From Paraburkholderia caffeinilytica (lineage in GTDB: Bacteria > Pseudomonadota > Gammaproteobacteria > Burkholderiales > Burkholderiaceae), in NCBI RefSeq assembly GCF_003368325.1, contig NZ_CP031467.1:4278001-4342000 (forward strand): 64,000 nt of DNA, written 5' to 3'. The notes beneath the pieces were generated by a model that worked only from the letters and a program-made list of their open reading frames with translations, had not been told where the DNA came from and searched no databases. Made by a program: the position numbers and the translations under genes. Positions 26,278 to 36,741 of this stretch are shown here, one piece after another (position 1 is the first letter of the stretch; each line of letters begins with the position of its first letter).

Positions 26278-26609
26278 AGCGTCCGTCTAACGAAGGGGCA
26301 CGAAGAAAGGCGCGCGCGTGAAGCGCTGCCGAGGATGATGCAACGATGCTGTTAGAGCGATGCCGCGCGCTGCGGTTCGTGATGAATTGCGGGGAGATTT
26401 CGCGAGGTCGTCCGGGGATCGTCGAACGGCTCGCCGAAATTTCGCCGTAACCCGCGATGAACCCGACGCGCGGCGCAGTCAATCAGTATAGCGGCGTTGT
26501 GTGACGGGCGGCAGCGGTTTGGGCGTCCCATGCAAACTGTGGGACCGGGCGCCGCGGTCGGGACACCCTGATCGACGTGTTTCATGGGGTGCTTCATTCA
26601 GCCGCCGAC
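26278..26609. other. Intergenic region between pgi and nnrD
   Basis: The pgi promoter should lie here. No protein gene or RNA is visible. A six-base stem (GTCCCA/TGGGAC) occurs near 26527-26547 and could terminate or stabilise the nnrD transcript. Confidence 0.5.
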
Positions 26610-28235
26610 TCATCCCCCCGCCGGCGGATAGAACATGCGATTGAGCAAAGTCCGCACCATCGGCGCGAGTTCGCCCGCCGTCAGACCGGCTGGGCCGTGG
26701 CCCTGCGCGCTCAGCGTATCGGCGGCGAGGCCGTGCAGGTAGACGCCTGCCAGCGCGGCTTCGTAACGCGGCAGATGCTGGGCGAGAAACGCGCCGATGA
26801 TGCCGCCGAGCACGTCGCCGGTGCCGCCCGTCGCGAGTGCGGCATTGCCGGTCGGATTGATCGCGACGCGGCCGTCAGGCGCCGCGATCACGGTGCCGGT
26901 GCCTTTCAGCACGACCACGCCGGCAAAGCGTGCAGCGAGAGCGCGCGCCGCGGCGAGCCGGTCGCGTTGCACGCCCTGCACGTCGGTGCCGAGCAGGCGC
27001 GCGGCCTCCAGCGGATGCGGCGTGAGTACGCAGGGATCGCCTTGCAAGCCGCGCGCGGCGACTGCAGCCGCGAGCGACGGGTCCGTCGAAATCAGATTGA
27101 GTGCGTCGGCGTCGAACAGTTTGGGTGCGTCGAGCGCCAGCACGCCGTGCATGACCTGCGTGGCGCGGTCGCGATGACCCATGCCGCAACCGACGGCGAG
27201 CGCGTCCATCTTGCCGAGCGGCAGATCGTCGAGCGCATGCAGCATCAGTTCGGGATGTGGCGGATCGTAGGGCGGGGCGCCGTCGCCGAGCAGCGCGACG
27301 TGCACCTTGCCCGCGCCGGTGTAGAGCGCCGCACGCGAAGCGAGGATCGGTGCGCCGCACATGCCGGTATCGCCGCCGACCACGGCGAGGCTGCCGAAGG
27401 TGCCCTTGTTGGTGGCGAAGTCGCGCGGCGGCAGGAAGTCGGCGAAAAGCTCGGGCGCGTTGAGTTGCACGGCCGTGCGCGAGGTGCTGTCGACACCGAT
27501 TGGCGCCACCATCACCGTGCCGGCGAGATCGCGGCCCTGTGCCGTGAAGAGCCCGGGTTTCGCGCCGATGAAGGTGATCGTGTGGGTGGCGTGGACCGCG
27601 GCGCCATCGCTCCGGCTTTCGCTCCGGTTTCCACCTTGGCCCGGTTGGTCGCCGACGATCGTGCCGGTGTCGCTGTCGAGACCGCTCGGCGTGTCGAGCG
27701 CCAGGACGCCGCCGCGTCTGGACTTTGCTTTCGTGCGTTGCGAGAGCTGCCGGGCGATGATGGCAAAGACGCCTTCCAGAGGGCGGGTCAGGCCGATGCC
27801 GAACATGCCGTCCACCAGCCACGTATAGCTGTCCAGCGAAGCCGGCGGTGTCGATGTAATGGCTACGCCTGCCGCGCGGGCGGTGTCGAGCGCCCAGCGG
27901 GCGTCGTCCGGCTTGACTTCGAGGGGCATGCAAAGCTCGACGGCGATTCCGGCATGATGCAGCTCCGCAGCCATGATCAACGCGTCGCCGCCGTTGTTGC
28001 CCGGGCCCGCGACGAGCCACACCTTGTGCTTCGATTTTTCGGTCGAGGTGTCGCGGGTGATCTGTTCTTGCAGGTAGCTCGCGGCGGCTCTGCCGGCGCG
28101 CGACATCAGGGTGTGCTGAGGCAGCGCCGCCGCGGCCTGGGTTTCAAGGATGCGCAGGTCGGCCAGTGCAAGCAGCGGCAACGCCCGGTTGCGCGGGCTG
28201 ATTAACGTCGGGAGCGTGGATTCGGGCACTGTCAT
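26610..28235 (-). CDS. nnrD: Bifunctional NAD(P)HX epimerase/dehydratase (NnrE-NnrD)
   Basis: This protein of 541 residues repairs hydrated NADH and NADPH. The N-terminal YjeF_N epimerase domain (about 20-260) shows VAGPGNNGGDALIMAAEL, DGMFGIGLTRPL and ALDTPSGLDSDTG. The C-terminal ADP-dependent dehydratase domain (about 280-540) shows GTFGSLAVVGGDTGMCGA, VLTPHPLEAARLL, VLKGTGTVIA and NAALATGGTGDVLGG. The start at ATG 28235 was taken because the longer reading adds unconserved residues. An insertion of about 20 residues rich in Gly, Arg and Ser (QGGNRSESRSDG) lies in the first domain; it is probably a surface loop. Confidence 0.94.
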   Translation of the reverse strand: MTVPESTLPTLISPRNRALPLLALADLRILETQAAAALPQHTLMSRAGRAAASYLQEQITRDTSTEKSKHKVWLVAGPGNNGGDALIMAAELHHAGIAVELCMPLEVKPDDARWALDTARAAGVAITSTPPASLDSYTWLVDGMFGIGLTRPLEGVFAIIARQLSQRTKAKSRRGGVLALDTPSGLDSDTGTIVGDQPGQGGNRSESRSDGAAVHATHTITFIGAKPGLFTAQGRDLAGTVMVAPIGVDSTSRTAVQLNAPELFADFLPPRDFATNKGTFGSLAVVGGDTGMCGAPILASRAALYTGAGKVHVALLGDGAPPYDPPHPELMLHALDDLPLGKMDALAVGCGMGHRDRATQVMHGVLALDAPKLFDADALNLISTDPSLAAAVAARGLQGDPCVLTPHPLEAARLLGTDVQGVQRDRLAAARALAARFAGVVVLKGTGTVIAAPDGRVAINPTGNAALATGGTGDVLGGIIGAFLAQHLPRYEAALAGVYLHGLAADTLSAQGHGPAGLTAGELAPMVRTLLNRMFYPPAGG

Positions 28236-28323
28236 GGCGAGGCCTGGAGTTCGCCTTGGGCAAGGCGAGGACGCGTTGTGAGCCACTATGGTAGTGCCGA
28301 TATGCTTCGGGCGGGCACGCCAT

Positions 28324-29625
28324 TTACGACTGGAATCGGTCCGCGCGCAGCGCAGCCAGGGTGTCCGCGGGGACGTCGGGCGTCTTGCCCGAGATCAGGT
28401 CGGCGATCAGTCTGCCCGCCCCGCAGGCCAGGCCCCAGCCGGCAGGCCCGTGGCCGGCGTTCACGAACAGACGCGGATGAAGCGCATTGCCGACCACCGG
28501 CAAACCGTCCGGCGACAGCAGTTTCACGCCTTCCCACGGCAAGGCCGCGGAGATCCGGGCCGCGCCCGGGATCCAGTCGTGCGTCGCCTGGCCCAGCAGC
28601 GCCAGCGCTTCCTTCGTCAACGCCTCGCCCAGCGGTTTGTCGATCTGGCCGGCGCTCTGCAAGACCGCACCGCCCGCCACCCGCAGCCGATGATTCATGC
28701 GGCTGACCGTAATCCGCTTGACGGAGTCGACAATCGCGACGTGTGGAGCGCACTCCTCATGCGCGATCGGCGCCACCAGGTTGTGCAGGCGCAGCGGGTG
28801 CAACGGCAGCCGCAGTCCCAGGCGTTCCAGCAGCGGCAGACTGCCATGACCCGCGGCGACGACGATTGCATCGGCGTTGATCACGTCCACTTCGCGCGAA
28901 CGCGATGCCGTGCCCGGTCGCGGCGCCAGTTCCACCGCGGCGCGCTGACCCTCGAGGCGAATCGCCGAGACTTCGCAGCCCAGCATGAATTGCACGCCGC
29001 CTTGCGTATCGAGAGTCTGCTTGATCAGTTTCGCGAAAAGCGGGCAGTTGGCCGTGCGCTCGTGGTCGAACAGCACACCGCCGGCGAATTCCGGCTCGGT
29101 CCGCACGGAGTGCTCGAACGCAGCGCATTCAGCCGGCGTGAGCACATGGTGCGGGACTTCGTACTGGCGCAGCAGATCGAGCGCGGTCTGGGTCTGCTGC
29201 CATTCCTGCGCCGAACGCACCAGATAGAGCAGGCCGCTCGCCTGTTCGAATTCGAGCCCGAAGCGCGCTTCGATGTCGGCCATCGCCTCACGCGACGTTT
29301 CGATCAGCGGACGCAGCCGCGCATACTGGCGGCTGAACGCCTCCGGCTCCTGCAAAGCGGCCAGTTGCCTGACGAACTGGCGCGCCGGCCCGTTGAAGCC
29401 GGCCTTGCTGATCACGCCGTTTTTGGCGCCCTGGCGACTCGCCATGAAAGTCGGGCCGAACCAGACGTCGAGCGGGGTCGGCAGCACGGTGCCGCCGTGC
29501 CCATAGGTCGCGCCTTGTGCGACCGTTGCGTGGCGCTCGACGACGCATACCCGATGACCGGCGGCGCGCAGCTGATAAGCGGTGGCGACGCCCACAATCC
29601 CGCCGCCAATGACGATGACATCCAT
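28324..29625 (-). CDS. FAD-dependent D-amino-acid dehydrogenase family oxidoreductase
   Basis: This protein has 433 residues. The N-terminal dinucleotide-binding motif (VIGGGIVGVATAYQLRAAGH) is at residues 4-24, with the ribose-binding Glu in CVVERHA. The C-terminus has LPVVGNALHPRLFVNAGHGPAGWGL, the second FAD contact of DadA-type enzymes. Such enzymes oxidise D-amino acids to keto acids and pass electrons to the respiratory chain. It diverges from the main DadA group in its centre, so the true substrate is uncertain. ATG 29625 starts directly at the FAD motif; a longer start exists at 29703. Confidence 0.85.
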   Translation of the reverse strand: MDVIVIGGGIVGVATAYQLRAAGHRVCVVERHATVAQGATYGHGGTVLPTPLDVWFGPTFMASRQGAKNGVISKAGFNGPARQFVRQLAALQEPEAFSRQYARLRPLIETSREAMADIEARFGLEFEQASGLLYLVRSAQEWQQTQTALDLLRQYEVPHHVLTPAECAAFEHSVRTEPEFAGGVLFDHERTANCPLFAKLIKQTLDTQGGVQFMLGCEVSAIRLEGQRAAVELAPRPGTASRSREVDVINADAIVVAAGHGSLPLLERLGLRLPLHPLRLHNLVAPIAHEECAPHVAIVDSVKRITVSRMNHRLRVAGGAVLQSAGQIDKPLGEALTKEALALLGQATHDWIPGAARISAALPWEGVKLLSPDGLPVVGNALHPRLFVNAGHGPAGWGLACGAGRLIADLISGKTPDVPADTLAALRADRFQS

Positions 29626-29799
29626 GATCTGATTCGATTTGCCGGCGGGACGCCGAAACGCCGCGTTCCCGTTTAGCGTGGCATGCGGCGCGTTGCCCGG
29701 CATTGCTCAGGCCGCTCGCGCCGATCTGGTGAAAGGGCGAATGATAGCAGTCAAAGCGACGGCCCGGCCACGCAGATCCCGCCAAAACCCTGGTGCGAA

Positions 29800-29830
29800 G
29801 CCCATTGGAGGCTCGTTCCCGGGGTATAAT
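29800..29830 (+). promoter_or_regulatory. Sigma70-type promoter of purL
   Basis: A perfect TATAAT lies at 29825-29830, with CCATTG about 17 bases upstream as a weak -35. The purL start codon follows 89 bases later. No clear PurR box was seen in the leader. Confidence 0.55.
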
Positions 29831-29918
29831 CCCGGACTTCCTTTCCGCCTCACGTCGCCTCCACGCGCGGCTCATCGGCATCACTCATCGGCATCATTAG
29901 CGACGCAACGTCAAGTCC

Positions 29919-32900
29919 ATGGCCCACTTCTCGTGTTTCCCCGGCGCTTCGGCCCTTTCCGATTTCCGTCAAACCCGCCTGCTCGAAACGCTCACGCGCA
30001 TCGATCCCAACATCACGGGTGTGCGCGGCCAGTATCTGCACTTCGTCAACGCACACACGCCGCTCTCAGTGGAAGACAACGCGAAAATCGAAGCGCTGAT
30101 GCACTACGGCGATCCGTTCGAAGAAACCAGGGAACGCGGCACGGCCGAAACCTTCCTCGTGGTGCCGCGCTTCGGCACGGTGTCGCCGTGGGCCAGCAAG
30201 GCAACCGATATCGCCCATCTGTGCGGTCTCACCCAGGTGCGCCGCATCGAGCGCGGCGTCGAATACACGGTTACGCTGAAGAGCGGTCTGCTGGGCGGCA
30301 AGAAAGCGCTCTCCGACGAAGCACGCGAGGCTGTGGCCGCGGCGCTGCACGACCGCATGACCGAGAGCGTGTCGCCCTCGCGTGACCACGCGCTGCATCT
30401 GTTCGACGAACTGCCGGCCAAGCCGTTGCAAACCGTCGACGTATTGAGCCACGGCCGTGGCGCGCTGGAAGCGGCGAACACGGAACTGGGCCTCGCGCTC
30501 GCCGACGACGAAATCGACTACCTCGTCGACGCCTTCACGAAACTCGGCCGCAACCCGACCGACGTCGAGTTGATGATGTTCGCGCAGGCCAACAGCGAAC
30601 ACTGCCGTCACAAGATCTTCAACGCGGACTGGACGATCGACGGCGAGAAGCAGGACATCTCGCTGTTCAACATGATCCGCAACACCGAGAAGCTGAACCC
30701 CCAAGGCACGATCGTCGCGTATTCGGACAACTCGGCGATCATGGCGGGCGGCGTGGCCGAGCGCTGGTTCCCGCGTACGCCGGCTGAACCTGGCGACAAC
30801 GCGCTGCCGGAACATTACCGTCGCAACGTCGAACTGACCCACACCTTGATGAAGGTGGAGACGCACAACCACCCAACCGCGATCTCGCCGTTCCCGGGCG
30901 CCTCGACCGGTGCGGGCGGCGAAATCCGCGACGAAGGCGCGACGGGCCGCGGCGCGCGTCCGAAGGCGGGTCTGGCGGGCTTCACCGTGTCGAATCTGGA
31001 ACTGCCTGACGGTGTCGAGGCATGGGAAAACGCCCGTGACGCCGCGCAGCCGCTGGCTCACCGGAATCCGGACGACAAGCACGAAGCGTATGGCCGCCCG
31101 GACCGCATCGCGTCGCCGCTGCAAATCATGATCGACGGCCCGCTCGGCGGCGCCGCGTTCAATAACGAATTCGGCCGGCCGAATCTGGGCGGCTATTTCC
31201 GTGCGTATGAGCAGAACGTCGCGGGTCTGGTGCGCGGTTATCACAAGCCGATCATGATTGCCGGCGGCATCGGCAATATCTCCGATCAGCACACGCACAA
31301 GCACGATCTGCCGGAAGGCTCGCTGCTGATCCAGATCGGCGGTCCGGGTATGCGCATCGGCATGGGCGGCGGCGCCGCCAGTTCGATGGCGACCGGCACC
31401 AACACGGCCGAACTCGACTTCGACTCGGTCCAGCGCGGTAATCCGGAAATCGAGCGCCGTGCGCAGGAAGTGATCAACGCATGCTGGCAGCTCGGCGAGA
31501 AGAACCCGATTCTGAGCATTCACGACGTGGGCGCGGGCGGTCTGTCGAACGCGTTCCCGGAAGTGGTGGATGGCGCCAGCAAGGGCGCGATTTTCGATCT
31601 GCGCAAGATCCAGCTGGAAGAGAGCGGCTTGTCGCCGCGCGAAATCTGGTCGAACGAAGCGCAGGAGCGCTACGTGCTGGCCATCGCGCCGGCCGATCTG
31701 CCGGCCTTCCAGGCCATGTGCGAGCGCGAGCGCTGCCCGTTCGCGGTGGTCGGCACGGCAACGGCCGAGCGCCAGCTGAAGGTGATCGACTCCGAACGGA
31801 ATGGCGACGCCGCGCACGAGCCGGTCGACATGCCGATGGAAGTGCTGCTCGGCAAGGCGCCGCGCATGCATCGCGACGTCAAACGCGTCGAAACGAAACT
31901 CGAACCGGTGGACGTCACCGGTATCGCCTTGTCCGACGTGGCAGTGAGCGTGCTGCGCCACCCCACGGTCGCCAGCAAGTCGTTCCTGATCACGATCGGC
32001 GACCGCTCGGTGGGTGGCACGACCGCGCGCGACCAGATGGTCGGTCCGTGGCAAGTGCCGGTGGCCGATGTCGCCATCACGACGATGGACTACGCGGGCT
32101 TTCGCGGCGAAGCCATGACCATGGCCGAGCGCACGCCGCTCGCCGTGATCGACGCGCCGGCGTCGGGCCGCATGGCGGTCGGCGAGGCGGTCACCAACAT
32201 CGCGGCGGCGCCGATCGCGTCGCTCGACAAGCTCAAGCTGTCGGCGAACTGGATGGCCGCATGCGGTGCAGCCGGCGAAGACGCGGCGCTGTACGACACC
32301 GTCAAGGCCATCGGCATGGAACTGTGCCCGGCGCTCGGCATCAGCATTCCGGTGGGCAAGGATTCGCTGTCCATGCGCACCAAGTGGGAAGACCGCGGCG
32401 TCGCGAAGGAAGTCGTCGCGCCGGTCTCGCTGATCATCTCGGCGTTCGCGCCGGTCGAAGACGTGCGCAAGCACCTCACGCCGCAACTGCGCCGCGCGAA
32501 CGAGGTGGGCGATTCCGTGCTGATCGCGATCGACCTTGGCCGCGCGAAACATCGCCTGGGCGGCAGTATCCTCGCGCAAGTCACGCAGCAGGTCGGCGAC
32601 ACGGTGCCGGACGTCGACGATCCGGAAGACCTGAAGCGCTTCTTCACCGCGATCCAGTCGCTCAATAGCGACGGCAAGCTGCTCGCATACCACGACCGTT
32701 CGGACGGTGGCCTGTGGGCGACGGTTTGCGAAATGGCGTTTGCGGGTCATGTCGGCGTGTCGCTGAACGTCGACATGCTGGTGCTCGATCCGAACCACGA
32801 GTCCGATTTCGGCGACGCGAAAGACTGGGCGAAGCAGACCAGCGGCCGCCGTGAAGACCGCACGATCCGCGCGCTCTTCACCGAAGAACTCGGCGCTGTC

Positions 32901-34004
32901 ATTCAGGTGCGTGCGGCGGACCGCGACGCGGTGCTGGGCGCGTTGCGCGAACACGGTCTGTCGGCATGCTCGCACGTGATCGGCAAGACCAACGAGCGCG
33001 ACGCGATCGAAATCTATCGCGACGCCAAGAAGATCTACGAAGCACCGCGTACCGAATTGCATCGCGCGTGGAGCGAAGTGAGCTGGCGCATTTCGCGTTT
33101 GCGCGACAACCCGGCTTGTGCCGATGCCGAATTCGACGCGCTGTCCGACGCCGCCGATCCGGGCATCTCGCCGGTCCTCACGTTCGATCCTGCTGACGAC
33201 GTCGCCGCGCCGTTCATTGGCAAGGGCGCACGCCCGCGTGTCGCGATCCTGCGTGAGCAGGGCGTGAACTCGCACCTCGAAACGGCGTATGCATTCGACC
33301 GCGCCGGCTTCGACGCGCACGACGTGCACATGAGCGACCTGCTGGCCGGCCGCGCCAACCTGGCGGATTTCGCCGGTGCGGTGGCGTGCGGCGGCTTCTC
33401 GTACGGCGACACGCTGGGTGCCGGGGAAGGCTGGGCAAAGGCGATCCGCTTCAACTCGCAACTGGCCGATATGTTCGCCGCGTTCTTCGGCCGCGACGAC
33501 ACGTTCGCGCTGGGCATCTGCAACGGCTGCCAGATGATGAGCAGTCTCGCGTCGATGATTCCGGGCGCCGAGGCATGGCCGAAGTTCACGCGCAACAAGT
33601 CGGAAAAATTCGAAGCGCGCTTCTCGCTGGTCGAGGTGCAGGCTTCGCCGTCGATCTTCTTCGCCGGCATGGAAGGCTCGCGCATTCCGGTGGCGATTGC
33701 GCACGGCGAAGGTTACGCGGACTTCTCGCAGCAAGGCGATGCATCGAAGGTGGCGGTGGCGATGCGTTACGTCGATCACCGCGGGCAGGCGACGGAACAG
33801 TATCCGTTCAATCCGAACGGGTCGCCGAACGGCATCACGTCGGTCACGACGCCGGATGGCCGCTTCAGCGTGCTGATGCCGCACACCGAGCGTGTGCATC
33901 GCGCGGTGCAGATGAGCTGGCATCCGGAAGGCTGGGGCGAAGGCAGCACGGACGCAAGCCCGTGGCTGCGCGTGTTCCAGAACGCACGCCGCTGGCTGGG
34001 TTGA
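29919..34004 (+). CDS. purL: Phosphoribosylformylglycinamidine synthase (large PurL)
   Basis: This single-chain enzyme converts FGAR, glutamine and ATP to FGAM, step four of purine synthesis. Its 1361 residues match the large form of beta- and gamma-proteobacteria. [20 protein letters not shown] (near residue 305), then [27 protein letters not shown] and [12 protein letters not shown] are synthetase motifs. The C-terminal glutaminase domain shows [12 protein letters not shown] (catalytic Cys) and [10 protein letters not shown] (His, Glu). A very long antisense frame through the gene is a by-product of GC-rich codon usage. Confidence 0.98.
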   Translation: MAHFSCFPGASALSDFRQTRLLETLTRIDPNITGVRGQYLHFVNAHTPLSVEDNAKIEALMHYGDPFEETRERGTAETFLVVPRFGTVSPWASKATDIAHLCGLTQVRRIERGVEYTVTLKSGLLGGKKALSDEAREAVAAALHDRMTESVSPSRDHALHLFDELPAKPLQTVDVLSHGRGALEAANTELGLALADDEIDYLVDAFTKLGRNPTDVELMMFAQANSEHCRHKIFNADWTIDGEKQDISLFNMIRNTEKLNPQGTIVAYSDNSAIMAGGVAERWFPRTPAEPGDNALPEHYRRNVELTHTLMKVETHNHPTAISPFPGASTGAGGEIRDEGATGRGARPKAGLAGFTVSNLELPDGVEAWENARDAAQPLAHRNPDDKHEAYGRPDRIASPLQIMIDGPLGGAAFNNEFGRPNLGGYFRAYEQNVAGLVRGYHKPIMIAGGIGNISDQHTHKHDLPEGSLLIQIGGPGMRIGMGGGAASSMATGTNTAELDFDSVQRGNPEIERRAQEVINACWQLGEKNPILSIHDVGAGGLSNAFPEVVDGASKGAIFDLRKIQLEESGLSPREIWSNEAQERYVLAIAPADLPAFQAMCERERCPFAVVGTATAERQLKVIDSERNGDAAHEPVDMPMEVLLGKAPRMHRDVKRVETKLEPVDVTGIALSDVAVSVLRHPTVASKSFLITIGDRSVGGTTARDQMVGPWQVPVADVAITTMDYAGFRGEAMTMAERTPLAVIDAPASGRMAVGEAVTNIAAAPIASLDKLKLSANWMAACGAAGEDAALYDTVKAIGMELCPALGISIPVGKDSLSMRTKWEDRGVAKEVVAPVSLIISAFAPVEDVRKHLTPQLRRANEVGDSVLIAIDLGRAKHRLGGSILAQVTQQVGDTVPDVDDPEDLKRFFTAIQSLNSDGKLLAYHDRSDGGLWATVCEMAFAGHVGVSLNVDMLVLDPNHESDFGDAKDWAKQTSGRREDRTIRALFTEELGAVIQVRAADRDAVLGALREHGLSACSHVIGKTNERDAIEIYRDAKKIYEAPRTELHRAWSEVSWRISRLRDNPACADAEFDALSDAADPGISPVLTFDPADDVAAPFIGKGARPRVAILREQGVNSHLETAYAFDRAGFDAHDVHMSDLLAGRANLADFAGAVACGGFSYGDTLGAGEGWAKAIRFNSQLADMFAAFFGRDDTFALGICNGCQMMSSLASMIPGAEAWPKFTRNKSEKFEARFSLVEVQASPSIFFAGMEGSRIPVAIAHGEGYADFSQQGDASKVAVAMRYVDHRGQATEQYPFNPNGSPNGITSVTTPDGRFSVLMPHTERVHRAVQMSWHPEGWGEGSTDASPWLRVFQNARRWLG

Positions 34005-34251
34005 TGGTGTAGTGCAGGCTGCCGCGCCATCTATGTGCGGCAGCTTGGCTGTGCCATGGCCGCAATGTGATGCGGGCGCGTGAGCTGGCAACGACGGCGG
34101 CCATGTGCGAGGCATGGCTCGCAGTCGCAATCAAACAGACGACGCTCGATCCGTGTCCGCTCAGGTATGAAACAGCGCGATGCCTCCAGATCTAGTGTTT
34201 TTCGTATCCGCTCAGGTACGAAACGGTCATTCCCGACGCGCACGCAGAAAC
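34005..34251. other. Intergenic region with 18-bp direct repeat
   Basis: It contains no gene. TCCGCTCAGGTAyGAAAC occurs at 34156-34173 and again at 34207-34224 with one mismatch, start-to-start distance 51 bases. The repeat lies between convergent genes, so a regulatory role is not obvious. Confidence 0.6.
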
Positions 34252-34277
34252 AAAAAAACCGCCCGAGGGCGGTTTTT
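34252..34277. terminator. Bidirectional terminator between purL and parvulin gene
   Basis: AAAAACCGCCC and GGCGGTTTTTT form a stem with a GAG loop, with an A-run and a T-run on either side. It serves convergent transcripts. Confidence 0.9.
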
Positions 34278-34304
34278 TATTCCACAGCAGCAGCCAAAAA
34301 ACGC

Positions 34305-35084
34305 TTATTGAATCTTCGCGTTCTTGCGCAGACCTTCTTCGAACGCCTGCAGCTTTTCCTGCTGGATCTGCTGCACGATCTGCGGACGCACTTGTTCCAG
34401 CGGCGGCGGCGTGATGTTGCGCACGTCGTCGACACGGATGATGTGCCAGCCGAATTGCGTGTGCACCGGCGCGTCGGTCATCTGGCCTTTCTGCAGGTGC
34501 GTGGCCGCGTCCGCGAATTCAGGCACATAGGCCTTCGGGTCCGACCAGTCCAGGTCGCCGCCGTTCTTGCCCGATCCCGGGTCCTTCGAGAACTGCTTGG
34601 CGAGGTCTTCGAAGCTGGCGCCGGCCTTGATCTTGGCGATCAGATCCTTGGCTTGCTGTTCGTTGTCGAGCAGGATGTGGTGCAGGTGGTACTCCTTGCC
34701 GCCCGCGTCCTTGATCAACGCGTTGTAGCGCGCGGTGACTTCGGCGTCGCTCGGCGCGTTGTTCTTCACGAAATCTTCGATCAGCGCGCGCAGCACGACG
34801 GTTTGTTGCGCGACGGCGATTTGCGCCTTGATGTCCGGACGAGTCGGCAAGCCGCGGCGCAGTGCTTCCTGCATCAGGATTTCGCGGTTCACCAGTTCTT
34901 CGCGCACGGCCATTTGCAGTTGCGGCGTGTTTTGCTGGCCTTGATGAACCAGTTGATCGATCAGCGCATCGGCGCGTGCTTTCGGAATCGGCGTGCCGTT
35001 CACGACGGCGATGTTCTGTGCGAATGCAGGTGCGGCCGCAAAGGCGGCCAGCAATACCCAAAGGCGGGTTTTCTTCAAGGTCAT
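34305..35084 (-). CDS. Exported parvulin-type peptidyl-prolyl isomerase
   Basis: This protein has 259 residues with a signal peptide (RLWVLLAAFAAAPAFA, cleavage near residue 22). A SurA-like N-terminal helical part (NGTPIPKARADALIDQLV) leads to a parvulin domain at about 130-225: EYHLHHILLDNEQ, GGDLDWSDPKAYVPEFADAA and TQFGWHIIRVDDV. It should assist folding of exported proteins in the periplasm. It is the last gene of an apparent yciB-bolA-parvulin operon, starting 11 bases after bolA. Confidence 0.93.
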   Translation of the reverse strand: MTLKKTRLWVLLAAFAAAPAFAQNIAVVNGTPIPKARADALIDQLVHQGQQNTPQLQMAVREELVNREILMQEALRRGLPTRPDIKAQIAVAQQTVVLRALIEDFVKNNAPSDAEVTARYNALIKDAGGKEYHLHHILLDNEQQAKDLIAKIKAGASFEDLAKQFSKDPGSGKNGGDLDWSDPKAYVPEFADAATHLQKGQMTDAPVHTQFGWHIIRVDDVRNITPPPLEQVRPQIVQQIQQEKLQAFEEGLRKNAKIQ

Positions 35085-35095
35085 CGAAAGGTTTC

Positions 35096-35410
35096 CTAGC
35101 GGGGCAACAAAGCAAATTCTTCGGGCGTATACGCCGTGATTGCAAGGGCGTGAATGCCGCGCTGCATGGCATCGGCCAGCGCATCATACACCATGCGATG
35201 CCGCGCCACGCGGGCCTTGCCGGTGAATGCGGCCGCCACGATCGTGACAGAGAAATGACCGCCGGCGGAGGCGCCGGCGTGGCCCGCGTGCTGCGCGCTG
35301 TCATCCGTGATCCGGATCGAGGCAACCGGCGCGAGCGCCGCGGTGAGGCGCGCCTCGATCAGCGCGGCGCGCTCGGCGGTGGTGGCGTGCATGAACACAT
35401 CGCTCGTCAT
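35096..35410 (-). CDS. BolA family protein
   Basis: This is a 104-residue BolA-fold protein. It has an N-terminal helix (LIEARLTAAL), then SIRITDDSAQHAGHAG, GGHFSVTIVAAAFTGKARVARHRMVYDAL (with the conserved helix-turn region and R-x-x-x-HR) and IHALAITAYTPEE. BolA proteins bind monothiol glutaredoxins and iron-sulfur clusters and can act as transcription regulators. It starts one base after the yciB stop codon, which indicates an operon. Confidence 0.93.
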   Translation of the reverse strand: MTSDVFMHATTAERAALIEARLTAALAPVASIRITDDSAQHAGHAGASAGGHFSVTIVAAAFTGKARVARHRMVYDALADAMQRGIHALAITAYTPEEFALLPR

Positions 35411-35411
35411 G

Positions 35412-35942
35412 TCATTCTTCCTTCATATACTTCGACAGCCACAAACTCTGTCCGACGATGAACACCACCAGGCACCCGGTGGCGCCGAACAGCTTGAAAT
35501 TGACCCACTGGTCGGTCGTGAAGTGATACGCCACGAACAGGTTCACCAGCCCCAGCAGCACGAAGAAAATCGCCCAGACGATGTTCAGCTTGCCCCAGAT
35601 CGCGTGCGGCAGCGTGATCTGCTTGCCCATCATCGCTTCGATCAGGTTCTTGTTGAAGGCCAGTTGCGAGACGATCAGCGCGACCGAAAACGCCCAGTAG
35701 AGCACGGTCGGCTTCCATTTGATAAAGGTGTCGTTGTGCAGCACGAGCGTCGCGCCGCCAAATACGGTAACGACGCCGAGGCTCACCCACAGCATCGGAT
35801 CGACCTTGCGGTGGCGGAATGCCACCCACGCGATCTGCACCAGCGTGGCGACGATCGCTACTGCCGTCGCCGTGAAAATGCCCCAGATCTTGAAGGCGAC
35901 GAAGAACAGGATGATCGGGAACAGATCGAACAGGAATTTCAT
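35412..35942 (-). CDS. yciB: Inner membrane-spanning protein YciB (septation protein A)
   Basis: This protein has 176 residues and about five to six hydrophobic segments. The N-terminus [18 protein letters not shown] and the motif [17 protein letters not shown] are typical of the family, as is [20 protein letters not shown]. YciB is an integral inner-membrane protein linked to cell-envelope synthesis and cell division. The ATG at 35942 gives the family N-terminus; longer readings add unconserved residues. It is the first gene of the yciB-bolA-parvulin operon. Confidence 0.95.
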   Translation of the reverse strand: MKFLFDLFPIILFFVAFKIWGIFTATAVAIVATLVQIAWVAFRHRKVDPMLWVSLGVVTVFGGATLVLHNDTFIKWKPTVLYWAFSVALIVSQLAFNKNLIEAMMGKQITLPHAIWGKLNIVWAIFFVLLGLVNLFVAYHFTTDQWVNFKLFGATGCLVVFIVGQSLWLSKYMKEE

Positions 35943-36228
35943 TATCTGGTCGGGGATTCGGAGAGTGGGTCGGAGAGTAGGTCGGAAAACAGGGACGCGG
36001 CGCGGGAGGCCCGTGGTGGTTGGCTGCATGAACCCGCCGCCGCTGGTGAGCGGTGCCGGGCAGTGTTGGCGGCCGCTCGTTGCCTGACGTTGCCTGCCTG
36101 CCGGCGGCGGGGTGTCCGGTTCGCAAGCGGGATGTAGGGTGCCGCGGCCGACGGGCGGATGATGCCGCAAGCGTGCATGGATGCACGGATGGCCCGCCGG
36201 CCGGCAACGCGCCGGACTCCGCACCGCG
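35943..36228. other. Intergenic region with short GGTCGGAGAGT-like repeats
   Basis: Between msrB and yciB, which lie on the same strand, there are 286 non-coding bases. Near 35948-35985 the sequence GGTCGGAGAGT recurs with variation (three imperfect copies). The yciB promoter should lie here. No other element was recognised. Confidence 0.45.
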
Positions 36229-36651
36229 TTACTTGGGCTCGAATTGTAACGCAGCCGAATTGATGCAGTAACGCAGACCGGTTGGCGCCGGTCCGTCTTC
36301 GAATACGTGGCCCAGATGCGCGCCGCAGTTCTTGCACTGCACCTCGATGCGCAGCATGCCGTGCGTACGGTCGGTTTTCTCGGCGATCACCTCGCCGTTG
36401 ATCGGCTTGAAGTAGCTCGGCCAGCCGCAACCGGCGTCGAACTTGGTGTCCGATTCGAACAGCGGCGTGCCGCAGCAGACGCAGTCATACACGCCGCGGT
36501 CCCAATGGTCGTGATAACGGCCGGTGAAGGGGCGCTCGGTGGCCGCGTGGCGCGTCACCTGGTATTCGATGTCGGAGAGCTGTTTGCGCCACTCGGCGTC
36601 GTCTTTCTGTACGGCGGGTGCGCCGGTGTTGAGGTCGTCGGGCTTGTTCAT
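36229..36651 (-). CDS. msrB: Peptide-methionine (R)-S-oxide reductase
   Basis: MsrB reduces methionine-R-sulfoxide in oxidised proteins. The protein has 140 residues. Two CxxC zinc pairs are present (CVCCG and CKNCG). The active site Cys lies in [11 protein letters not shown] at the C-terminus, with [11 protein letters not shown] and [10 protein letters not shown] as further signatures. There is no signal peptide, so it is cytoplasmic. The start at ATG 36651 has AGGAA nine bases upstream. It follows selO on the same strand by 90 bases. Confidence 0.96.
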   Translation of the reverse strand: MNKPDDLNTGAPAVQKDDAEWRKQLSDIEYQVTRHAATERPFTGRYHDHWDRGVYDCVCCGTPLFESDTKFDAGCGWPSYFKPINGEVIAEKTDRTHGMLRIEVQCKNCGAHLGHVFEDGPAPTGLRYCINSAALQFEPK

Positions 36652-36741
36652 GATCGGGGTTCCTGTCTCGAGATTGTTTTGCGGCTGCTAAAGATGCCGG
36701 CGGTTCAGGCAGATTTCAGCGCTATCAAAGGCGTCGGCTCG

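Noticed and set aside
30066..34130. Very long open frame (about 1350 codons) antisense to purL
   Set aside because: It mirrors the purL reading frame; GC-rich codon usage leaves few stops on the opposite strand. Its composition is His/Arg/Asp-rich without any motif. Similar long shadows occur opposite the FadB-like gene, pgi and nnrD.
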